A DNA stretch of 64,000 bases from assembly GCA_009746045.1 (NCBI GenBank), contig RPFO01000154.1:6251538-6315537 (forward strand). The letters are read 5' to 3'. The notes under the pieces were generated by a model. That model made no database searches and was not told the DNA's origin. It saw nothing but the letters and a program-made list of their open reading frames with translations. A program made the position numbers and the translations under genes. The DNA is from Mesostigma viride. Taxonomy: Eukaryota; Streptophyta; Mesostigmatophyceae; Mesostigmatales; Mesostigmataceae. Of this stretch, positions 57,801-64,000 are shown one piece after another (position 1 is the first letter of the stretch; each line of letters starts with the position of its first letter).

Positions 57801-57940
57801 CGGAGAAGGTCCAGGGCCTCACGTTCTACAAAAGCGGGCTCACGGCTGGTGGCACGTACACGGTGAAAGTGAGGGCGAGGAACAGCGTAGGGTGGGGCCC
57901 CTACAGCGAGACAGTGCGCCTCAAGATTCCGTACACGTGA
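39815..57940 (+). CDS. GT23 (alpha-1,6-fucosyltransferase)-like type II membrane protein with two FN3 domains
   Basis: Phase-consistent exons: 39815-39961, 40730-40759, 41564-41772, 42651-42750, 44069-44232, 45281-45338, 45430-45471 (optional), 45984-46139, 46503-46606, 49032-49152, 50181-50334, 50800-50912, 51885-51932, 52324-52514, 53565-53634 (GC donor after it), 54389-54653, 55060-55231, 56127-56230, 57181-57305, 57782-57940; about 843 residues. Exon 1 encodes a signal anchor (IVLSKGVIGLCAALILVTI), as in Golgi enzymes. The middle follows FUT8: ISWLAAQYLEYLF, IIGMTIRSQDYGN (nucleotide-sugar loop, normally HVRR), AQVIYLATDSAE and AFLRKADMMVGEATQIQLPW. Exons 17-18 and 19-20 each encode a fibronectin III domain (EYGISARSRTSNGWG; YTVKVRARNSVGWGPYS). 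It probably transfers a sugar in the secretory pathway. Exons 2 and 7 are the weakest. Confidence 0.7.
40488..40628. repeat. Short tandem repeats in intron 1 (CTCCTTCA and CACATGCGCA units)
   Basis: CTCCTTCACTCCTTCAC units run from about 40,490 to 40,572, followed by four CACATGCGCA decamers to about 40,622. Both are intronic. Confidence 0.7.
41092..41358. repeat. (CCGT)n microsatellite, about 260 bp, in intron 2
   Basis: More than 60 CCGT tetramers with a few CCAT variants at the edges lie 200 bp upstream of exon 3. Long open frames across it (SVRP / DGRT repeats) are artefacts of the repeat. Confidence 0.95.
42076..42115. repeat. Two G-homopolymer tracts in intron 3
   Basis: Runs of 12-13 consecutive G separated by CACACATTACGC. 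They could form a G-quadruplex in the transcript and are likely sites of length error. Confidence 0.8.
43352..43477. repeat. ACTATAGGATA short tandem repeats in intron 4
   Basis: About ten imperfect units of TTACTATAGGAT(AGA) occur here. A relative (ACTATAGGCCATGT, twice) lies at 42,775-42,812. Confidence 0.8.
43886..44460 (+). repeat. Decayed partial copies of exon 5 on both sides of it
   Basis: The acceptor and first 30 bp of exon 5 (CCTCACCCAGCACACGCTCA) are repeated at about 43,894-43,935 with three changes. Parts of the exon end and following intron (TTTGTGGTGGACTTGTT, GGTCACTATACGTGC) recur at about 44,288-44,390, and a weaker piece from 44,403. They carry no open frame of their own and look like failed tandem duplications. 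Confidence 0.6.
46756..46813. repeat. 58-bp perfect hairpin element
   Basis: TTACCGCGTTAAGT (46,756-46,769) pairs exactly with ACTTAACGCGGTAA (46,800-46,813), and inner arms CGACGCC / GGCGTCG add to the stem. The outer arm resembles the inverted ends of the 47,318-48,668 element, so it may be a minimal derivative of that family. It lies in intron 9. Confidence 0.7.
47318..48668. mobile_element. Inverted-repeat element (~1.35 kb) in intron 9
   Basis: The left end AGTCATTACCGCGTAAAGTT and the inverted right end AGTCATTACAGCGATAAGTT match over about 20 bp. The interior is much more GC-rich than the host intron and holds a 215-residue frame on the minus strand (47,548-48,195). Possible start MASNNSNKNNSGNN; a charged EEDGEVPRGRPRP stretch resembles an AT-hook. 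No transposase motif was seen, so it is probably a non-autonomous DNA transposon. Target duplication was not resolved. Confidence 0.5.
48891..48926 (+). mobile_element. 36-bp hairpin-only LINE insertion with 9-bp target duplication
   Basis: AATCCCTGT flanks the insert at 48,882-48,890 and 48,927-48,935. The insert is nothing but the 3' stem-loop and tail of the LINE A family (GCTACATGACC...GGAGGCATG, TTATAATTT). It sits about 100 bp upstream of exon 10. Confidence 0.75.
49200..49380 (+). repeat. Two decayed copies of the end of exon 10
   Basis: CCGCAGCCAGGACTACGGCA, the last third of exon 10, recurs at about 49,229-49,271 (including the GTCAAG|GTGAGC donor) and at 49,339-49,383 with more changes. 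Spacing is about 110 bp, which indicates tandem duplication of the exon-intron junction. Confidence 0.7.
49790..50060. repeat. 41-bp minisatellite in intron 10
   Basis: About 6.5 units of a 41-bp repeat containing CATCGCTTGAGCCAGTCCTC followed by a pyrimidine-rich stretch (TATCCTCTTCCTCTTT). It lies upstream of exon 11 and enlarges the polypyrimidine region of the intron. Confidence 0.85.
52538..52612. repeat. Short tandem repeat after exon 14
   Basis: Four to five copies of an approximately 18-bp unit (CCGTTGCGAAGACAT variants) begin 24 bp after the exon 14 donor. Confidence 0.7.
53425..53499 (+). repeat. G-rich tract with quadruplex potential in intron 14
   Basis: Runs of 4-8 G separated by single T or C, followed by six GGGC units, lie on the coding strand about 65 bp upstream of exon 15. 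The pattern allows several G-quadruplexes in DNA or pre-mRNA. An (GTGT)n/(TATG)n stretch precedes it. Confidence 0.85.
54042..54140. mobile_element. 99-bp palindromic MITE in intron 15
   Basis: Ends TGTAATACA and TGTATTACA are exact inverted repeats. Almost the whole insert is self-complementary (CAGTA...TACTG, TATAATAC). The AT-rich palindrome has no frame. Its family is unknown. Confidence 0.65.
54671..54797. repeat. C-rich tract directly after exon 16
   Basis: Runs of up to about 14 consecutive C interrupted by T, A or ATTT units. The opposite strand could form G-quadruplexes. It starts about 20 bp after the donor GTGAGC. Confidence 0.8.
55280..55680 (+). repeat. Decayed copies of the end of exon 17
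   Basis: The last part of exon 17 (ATGTCGATCGACAACAGCAT) is repeated in altered form at about 55,297-55,325. It recurs twice more at about 55,480-55,560 and 55,590-55,680, inside a roughly 110-bp tandem unit containing GAAGACAGCATGAGCATGCA. Confidence 0.65.
56745..56876. repeat. GATAGTCTATAGTTTGTAT tandem repeats in intron 18
   Basis: About six imperfect units of TTTGTATGATAGTCTATAG(A), partly palindromic (ATAGTCTATAGACTAT-like). Confidence 0.75.
57360..57420 (+). repeat. Decayed copy of the end of exon 19
   Basis: GATCGAGGAGTACCAGTTGG, then AGATGCAGCAG, is repeated 55 bp after exon 19, with an AAAG before a GTAGGG donor-like site. It could be an alternative exon but is more likely a partial duplication. 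Confidence 0.7.
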
Positions 57941-58688
57941 GCGCAGGTCTGGCCCAGACTTGCGCTTAACAAGTGAGCCCAGTATTTGAAGCCAGCATTA
58001 GCTGAATGGACTCTCCCACGGCTTCCACAGCTACCGGCCACCGGACAGATGCCACCTCGGGAGCACAACTCATTTCCAGCCAGCAATTCAATTCGTGTTA
58101 AGAGCTCAGCCTTTGAAGTAATGGTACAACGACTCGCTCCAGGATTGCATTGTGACAGGGGTTGCTGAGTACCGGAAGTGACGCTGGTGTGGCCTTGTGC
58201 TGGATGATTTTCATACGTTGAATTCTCCTTAAAAGGCTGCTATAACCATGCGCTGTAACCGTGCAGACGTGAGATGAGTCACGGAGTATGAACCCTCAAT
58301 GGATATGGATGAGGCCGGCGGTAACATCCACAAAGACCAAGACAAGAGGGCTTGGCCGATTCACTAGCTCGCAAGCAGTCGCTTGATATCCCCCAGCAGG
58401 CGGCACGCCGCCACTAGTAAGTGAGACAATTATTCTTGGAGACCTGGACTAAGGCTCTTCAGGAGAGCATTGCGGCCGGGCTGGAACCCAATCTGGCAGT
58501 CACTGGGGTGGCAGTATAACCGGTCGTTGTGAAAGTTGTGGCAGCCAACCTTGTATAGTAGCTTGATATTGGAGTTACATGACGAGATCATACTAGTTTA
58601 GGAATGAATACGATTATGATTTTTTTCCAGCTACGCAAACCCCCATTTACAAGTAGACTGACAGTGTCACTTAAGCACAGACGTACAT
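57941..58688. other. 3' flank of the GT23-like gene, no gene recognised
   Basis: No coding pattern. It should contain the 3' untranslated region and polyadenylation site; none could be fixed by eye. Confidence 0.4.
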
Positions 58689-59048
58689 CCTCAGTGGGCT
58701 CTCCTGACGACCCCGCCAACTACCGAGGAGTCTGCATCCAGAGCGCCGTGCTCAAGTTGTTCATGCACATGATCCTTAACCGCCTTCGTTCTGCTCTCGA
58801 CCGTCACCTGGGGCAAAGCCAACTGGGGTTCCAGCCTGGTCGCAACACCGTCATGGCCAGCCATCTTCGTCGTTCGCCGCCTCATAGAGGAGATCGCACT
58901 CCTGCAACCTGGTGGGTTTCCCGCCATCTTAATCTTCCTCGACTTAATTATCAAAGCATGCGACTCTGTTCTCTGGGGCGCTCTTTGGGCCGTTCTCGCC
59001 GGCGCTCGTGTCCCCGCCCCTCTGATTGCTGACATCCGCTCGCTGTAT

Positions 59049-59111
59049 TAAATTAATAGACACGTGACTGCGTCACGTGAGCATAAGTCCTCAGTGGGAG
59101 GGGAACATGGG
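59049..59111 (-). mobile_element. 63-bp LINE 3'-end insertion with 15-bp target duplication
   Basis: ATCCGCTCGCTGTAT occurs at 59,034-59,048 and 59,112-59,126. The insert is the inverted last 63 bp of a LINE B-type element: TTAAT tail, CACGTG stem-loop and CCTCAGTGGGAGG. It interrupts the RT reading frame of C1. Confidence 0.85.
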
Positions 59112-59519
59112 ATCCGCTCGCTGTATATGAGGGGTCAACCACCTTGGTGCGTACTCAACACATCAATACCCCGCCACTAGCTTGTGTCCACTGCAGACAG
59201 GCGTCCTCTGTGTCGGGCAGGGTTGCGTCCTGTCACTGTACCTGTTTATTATTGTAGTGGATTATGTTGTGCGCCAAGCACGTGCCCGCTTCGCTAGCAC
59301 TGCTGGCCGTGTCCCTGGCCTAGAGATTCAGAACGAGCCCGGGGAAGGGGGGCCGACTAACAAGCTAGCAGAATTTACTCGCTGAGATCATTTATGCCGA
59401 CGAAATCACGCTCATTGAGAAGACGGATTCTGCCCAACTTTGGTTGGACTGCCTGGCTCTCGAGGCCCGGGCGCTGTTGGTCTCGAAATCAGCCCCAAGA
59501 TGGAAGCCATGGCCCTCGG

Positions 59520-60887
59520 TTTTCTGGCCTGCGCTTTGGGACATCCTCGAGCTGTTCCGGATCCCCCGCGCCCTTATTGCTGTCATCCGCAACCTGTGTC
59601 CACCACTTCGGTGCGCACTTCTTACGGGACCACGCCACCATGCCCTTTACAGAAGGGTGTGTGGCAGGGCTGCGTGCTGTCGCCCTACCTGTTCATTATT
59701 GTGGTCGAATACGTAATGATTCAGGCGCGCAAGCGATTTACCCGCATCGTGGGTAGGGAACCAGGGGTGCAGGTTGCTAACCACGTCTGGCATGGCAGAG
59801 CGGAAACAGAGATTCGGCTGGCGGACATCATCTATACGCAGACGACACCATGGTGACGTGCACCCTCTTCGAGGACACTGGGCACGTGCAGACGTGGCTT
59901 GACTGCCTGGCTATCGAGGCTCGTGCAGTGGGGCTTGAGGTCAGCAAGAAGACCGAGGCTCTGGCGGTTGGGCTCACCCACTTGAGCGCCGCCCGACCTC
60001 TTTCTCCTTGACGGCTCTCGAGTCCTGTATCGGGACCGTGTCAAGCTGCTGGGCAGCCTGCTCCCCAGCTGCGAGGCCGATATGGACCACCGCATCTCCC
60101 TTGCCTGGCACGCGTTACGCCAATACCGGGCCCTGTGGCGCAAGCCCCTGGGCAAGATCGAGAAACAGGACCTGTTCAAGGTTCTCGTCCTTCCTGTTCT
60201 CACGTAATAATGGGGCCGAGACATGCCGGGACCCTTACCGCCGACCTGGCCCGCAAGCTAGACGGCGCGGTCACCAACATGCTGAGATCCATTTTCAGAG
60301 TAGGTTATGCTGCGCACGTCCGCAATGAGGACCTGTACCTTGGCATGGCATATATCACCAGCACCATCAAGCAGCGGCACCTGCAGCTCGTAGGGCACCT
60401 AGCTCGCACCAACCAGGTAGACACCTCACGTGGCCCCTCCACGGGACTGCGCCCAGCCCAGCCTGGCCCGGCCACCTCCTGACGTGGGCCGGGCCCCGTG
60501 ATGTTAGACGCCGCAAGGCCCGCACTTTCAAAGAACAGCTAGTCGAGGAGATGGGGGGCCTAGGCCTCTCCGTGATTTGGAAAAAGATGATGGACAAGGC
60601 CAAACGGGCCCAGGTCATAGTGGACAACGAGCCCCCCCCTGTGGGGAAGCGCCCGCGTGTGCAAACCCACGGGAGGCACGCCAGACAGCTCCCCTAGGGC
60701 AGCGTGCTGTTGTTTAGATAGATGTTGTAGCTAGTGATGTTGTTTAGATAGATGTTGTCGGTAGCTCAGTGATGTAGATAGATTAGACCGGTAGGACTGT
60801 TTGCACCCACGTACCCATCCAGCCATCGGGGTTAATTTAATAATGCTCCGTGACTCCCCGACCGGGGAGCACGAGTCTAATTAATTA
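59520..60887 (+). mobile_element. LINE copy C2 inserted in C1, 11-bp target duplication
   Basis: ATGGCCCTCGG occurs at 59,509-59,519 and 60,888-60,898; joining across it restores the C1 sequence. C2 carries its own RT piece (GVWQGCVLSPYLFIIVVEYV, RLADIIYT with a damaged catalytic box), WLDCLAIEARAVGLEVSKKT, HLQLVGHLARTNQVDT and a C-terminal GKRPRVQTHGRHARQLP. It ends with a GTGACTCCCC / GGGGAGCAC stem-loop and a TTAATTAA tail. It is 5'-truncated and has several frameshifts. Confidence 0.85.
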
Positions 60888-61282
60888 ATGGCCCTCGGCC
60901 TGGCCGGCCCAGGCCCCCCTGAGCTCTGCCTGTTAGACAACACCCCAGTTTCCTTGGACCCTGCTTCCAGTCGCTTCAAGCTGCTCGGCAGCTGGCCCTC
61001 CCAGACTGCGAGGACAACATGCATGACGACCCGGATCGGTATGGCCCTACGGCTTCGCAAGGTAACCCCCTATTAAAGGGGGTTGGCTTGCGATAATGTT
61101 GCCTGGGCACAGCTCCACGGACCACGAGCACCGTCGCTGGTGGAGCAACCCCGCGCCCTGCCCCAGACTGTCAAACGCGACCTCTTCAAGGTCGTCGTCC
61201 TGACGATCCTGACCTACGGAGCCGAGACATGGACGCTGACGCAGGAGCTGGAGCAGCAACTCTACGGCGCTCACTAGGAAGG

Positions 61283-61800
61283 GGGGTGTGACATTTTGTG
61301 ATATTTTGTGACATATCACGTGACATTTTGTGATGTGGATGTGACAAAATGTGACACTTTGTGATTTTTTGTGACAAAACTGTGATATTCTGTGACATTT
61401 CGTGACAAATCATGTGATAAAACCAGCATATTCTGTGATTATCTTTGTGACAAAAACAAGGAAATTATCACAAAATATCAATGTCACGACTTGACAAAAC
61501 GCACTGACAAAATCCGTGACATTATCACTGATATATCACGAAAAAAAGGGTGACAAATCCGTGACATTATCACTGATATATCACGAAAAAAAGGGTGACA
61601 AATCCGTGACATTATCACTGATATATCACGAAAAAAAGGGTGACAAATCCGTGACATTATCACTGATATATCACGAAAAAAAGGGTGACAAAATCCGTGA
61701 CATTGTCACTGATATATCAGGAAAAAAGGGCGACAAAATCCGTGACATTGTCACTGATAAATCTAGGGAGAAAACAGTGACATAAAACCACGGGCGATCA
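61283..61800. repeat. Subterminal repeats of CACTA element 2, including 45-bp tandem units
   Basis: Many GTGACA(T)TTTTGTGA motifs fill 61,283-61,500. Six tandem units of about 45-46 bp (each with GTGACATT, TCACTGATATATCA, GGGTGACAAA) run from 61,500 to about 61,775. Frames across them are repeat artefacts. Confidence 0.85.
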
Positions 61801-61862
61801 TGACATATCACACAGATATATCGTGACATGTCACACAGATATATCAGAACACATTCCAAAGC

Positions 61863-62208
61863 AAAACGGATGAAAAGCACGCCTCGCGATTTCTTTATTA
61901 CAAATATAAAGATAAATGTAACAGATCTTCATTCTTCAGTCTTGATTCTTCATTCTTCAACAGTGATTATCGATCAGTGACAATTTGCAAACGCCGGCTT
62001 GGCGCTTGTCGTTGCGTGACAGAAATCTCGGAATGTTCCTGGAATGCATTAAAAAACGCACATGCGCAAGAAACATGAACGGATGGTTGGTGTCAATTGT
62101 CTCATCTGCCACCGCACCCTAGTAACCAATTCATGAACAAGAAAGCGCTCGGTATAGATCAAGAAAACAAAAACAAACATGCGCAGCCGTAGTGCCTAGA
62201 TGACGATG
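61863..62208. other. 3' flank of the CACTA element 2 accessory gene
   Basis: TTTCTTTATTACAAATAT near 61,890 resembles TTTCTTTATTACAAATAAT at 15,965 in element 1. This marks a shared 3' untranslated/polyadenylation region for the minus-strand gene. No other gene seen. Confidence 0.4.
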
Positions 62209-63812
62209 TCAAGTGGACGACGACGAGGAGGCCGGCACCTTGTCTCCCTGTGAGCAGAAAAAAAAGGCAAGTTTAAACACTCAAGATGTGTCATAGCCTT
62301 TCACAGCCTCGATCAATAGAAATGTTGCACATCAAAATCAACGTGTTGCCTAGAACATCCTTGAATGGGTTTCAAGAACAGCAAGGCGGCCTCCCCCGCC
62401 CGCAAACTCATAATCCCAGTGTTTACAACCCCCTCATGAGGGGGTTGTAAAATTGCAATCACTCATTAAAAAAAAATAAAAAAAATCCCAGTTTCACACA
62501 CTGCCCACTCATAAATAATCCCAGGTTCTGACAGCCCCCGCTCAGCCCACTCATGAACAACCCAGTTTAGACCCCCCCACTCATACACTATCCCAGTTTC
62601 CCACAGCCCCCACTCAGCCCACTCTGACATAAACCACCCCAGTTTAGACCCCCCTCTCATAAATAACCCCAGTTTCCCACAGTCACCACTCAGCCACCCA
62701 TAAACCACCCAGTTTCCAACCCGCCCCCCCTCATAAATAATCCCAATGGTTTACAACCCCCTCAATCAGTAATCAAAAACAAAAAAATCCCACTTTTCAC
62801 ACACTGCCTACTCATAAATAATCCCAGTTTATGACAGCCCCTGCTCAGCCCACTCATAAACAATCCAGTTAAATACAACCCCCCACCCACACATTATCCC
62901 AGTTTCCCACAGCCCCACTCAGCCCACTCTGACATAAACCACACCAGTTTAGACCCCCCCTCTCATAAATAACCCCAGGTTCCTACAGCCCCCCACTCAG
63001 CCCACTCATAAACCACCCATGCAGTTTACAACCTCCCCCTCATATTAACCCCAGTTCTCCACAGCCCCCGGGGGCTATGAAAAACGAGTGCGCCACTCAG
63101 CCACCTCAAATGCCACCGAGTTTACAGTCCCCCCCCCCCTCATAAATAATCCCAAGTGTTTACAACCTCCTCAATCAGTTGTTAAAAAAAAAAAAAAAAC
63201 AGTTTCACACACTGCCCACTCATAAATAATCCCAGTTTCCGACAGCCCCCGCCCAGCCCACATAAATAACGCGGTTGACAACCCCCCAACAGCCCCCGCT
63301 CAGCCCACTAAAAAACAACCCAGTTTACAGCCCCTCCACTCATAAATAACCCCAATTTCCCACAGCCCCCACTCTGCCCACTCATGAACTACCCCTGTTT
63401 GCAACCCCCCAAATCACACCACTCATAACCATGTCCAGGTTTACAACCCCACCCACTCCTGAGACTTACTTCAGGGGTTGCATGGGAGACATCGGCCGCC
63501 TTTCTGGCTGCAATCATTGCCTCCTTCTTGGCAAGGAGCGCGGCCAGCGCCGCCTCTACCGAGGCCATGTCTTCATCTGCTCTTTGCGCAGGCAACATGG
63601 ATGATGGCACCGATGCTGTGGCGGTTGTTGAAGGGAGTGCTGTCGGGGGCAGGATTGTCGGCGCTGCCGGCGGTGGTGGTGCTGCTGCAGGCAGCTTTGC
63701 GAGCTTCGTGCACGGCTGCACTCTTGGATCGGCAGCGCTGCGTTTCTCTCGGCGTGAACCGGCCTTCACTACGCTTCCCATTTCAAATCGATGACCATTG
63801 AAGCCTAATTGA
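62209..63812 (-). CDS. CACTA element 2 accessory gene, two 3'-terminal exons
   Basis: The upstream exon shown here (63,812-63,470) has acceptor TTTTTAG. It encodes RFEMGSVVKAGSRREKRSAA, a proline/alanine-rich stretch (LPAAAPPPPAAPTILPP) and a helix (MASVEAALAALLAKKEAMIA). It ends ATPE before GTAAGT. The last exon (62,247-62,209; acceptor CTCACAG) adds GDKVPASSSSST and a stop in the same phase. Proline-rich middle, C-terminal alanine-rich helix and position mirror the accessory gene of element 1, although the sequences differ. The start lies to the right, possibly outside the window, so the gene is partial. Confidence 0.5.
62400..63460. repeat. Diverged short repeats filling the last intron of the CACTA 2 gene
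   Basis: About 25 imperfect units built on CCCACTCATAAATAA, CCCAGTTT and CCACAGCCCCC, in a larger period of several hundred bp (compare 62,460-62,760, 62,775-63,060 and 63,185-63,420). A-rich runs start the larger units. Confidence 0.75.
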
Positions 63813-64000
63813 CTAAAAATGAGATTGCTGAAGGGCACTAACATTGTAAGGGTGACCAAGTGAGACCCTAGCACTACTACTATGAAGATGCCAAAGACCA
63901 AGAAACCACGAAATTGGATATTATGAGCAACATGTTGAAAGAAGCAAAGCTCATAACTGCGTGTGCTACCAACTCCCTTGCTGCCCCCATGAGGAATTAT

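Larger units (their letters stand above)
58689..61271 (+). mobile_element. LINE copy C1, interrupted by two later LINE insertions
   Basis: C1 comprises 58,689-59,048, 59,127-59,508 and 60,899-61,271 around its insertions and their duplicated target bases. It encodes SPDDPANYRGVCIQSAVLKL, QLGFQPGRNT, CVLSLYLFIIVVDYV, an altered catalytic box (YADEITLIEK; Asp to Glu) and, after the interruption, FKLLGSWP and ILTYGAETWTLTQELEQQL. It is close to LINE B in sequence. It is cut at 61,272 by the second CACTA element. Confidence 0.7.
61272..64000. mobile_element. Second CACTA transposon, left part (continues past window)
   Basis: CACTAGGAA at 61,272 equals the first nine bases of CACTA element 1 and interrupts LINE C1. 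It is followed by a subterminal array built on GTGACATTTTGTGA-type units instead of GTGGTAAAAA. After that comes a minus-strand gene whose 3' part lies in the same place as the accessory gene of element 1. The right end and any transposase lie outside the window. Confidence 0.75.

Noticed and set aside
60720-60790. Possible tRNA-like stretch (GGTAGCTCAGTGATG)
   Set aside because: Matches only a B/A-box-like fragment inside LINE 3' sequence; no cloverleaf could be drawn.
61516-61785. Repeated frame reading SLIYHEKKGDKSVT
   Set aside because: Product of the 45-bp subterminal repeats of CACTA element 2.

Overview
The window reads as nuclear DNA of a eukaryotic microalga or a related flagellated protist. 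Coding exons are split by spliceosomal introns (GT-AG, plus candidate GC-AG). There is an interstitial run of the plant/green-algal telomere repeat TTTAGGG. Several classes of eukaryotic transposable element are present. No bacterial operon, tRNA, rRNA or CRISPR array was seen. A green alga is the best guess, but the sequence does not name the species.

1-12,330 holds an integrated DNA virus of polinton-like/virophage-like type, cut by the left edge of the window. Left-pointing genes encode virion-type proteins, including a 921-residue fibre-like protein. Right-pointing genes encode a coiled-coil protein, an A32-type packaging ATPase, basic DNA-binding proteins, a tyrosine recombinase, and a primase-superfamily 3 helicase broken by about three frameshifts. 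CGTGGGA/TCCCACG motifs occur at the primase upstream region and again in a repeat array at the right end, next to the telomere-like run. I did not recognise a major capsid gene.

14,987-37,212 is a cluster of transposons whose edges can often be read exactly. In order: a truncated LINE with an 11-bp target duplication (14,987-15,473); a complete 8,700-bp CACTA/EnSpm element (15,504-24,203) with a six-exon tnp2 transposase and a two-exon proline-rich accessory gene; a 7.5-kb non-LTR retrotransposon on the minus strand (24,233-31,747, 13-bp duplication) with PHD, RING and zinc-finger segments, RT, restriction-like endonuclease, and a 170-bp tandem array where its promoter should be; a 612-bp LINE derivative with a 12-bp duplication; a DIRS-like relic; and another LINE copy.

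37,668-57,940 carries two host genes head to head. On the minus strand is a three-exon, 89-residue LC8 dynein light chain. On the plus strand is an 18-kb gene of about 20 exons, reconstructed here with consistent reading phase (about 843 residues). It encodes a type II membrane protein resembling GT23 (alpha-1,6-fucosyltransferase) enzymes, with two C-terminal fibronectin type III domains. Its introns hold microsatellites, small inverted-repeat elements, a hairpin-only LINE insertion and decayed copies of neighbouring exons.

58,689-64,000 is a nested stack: an old LINE, two later LINE insertions inside it (each with target duplications), and then a second CACTA element starting at 61,272 and running off the right edge.
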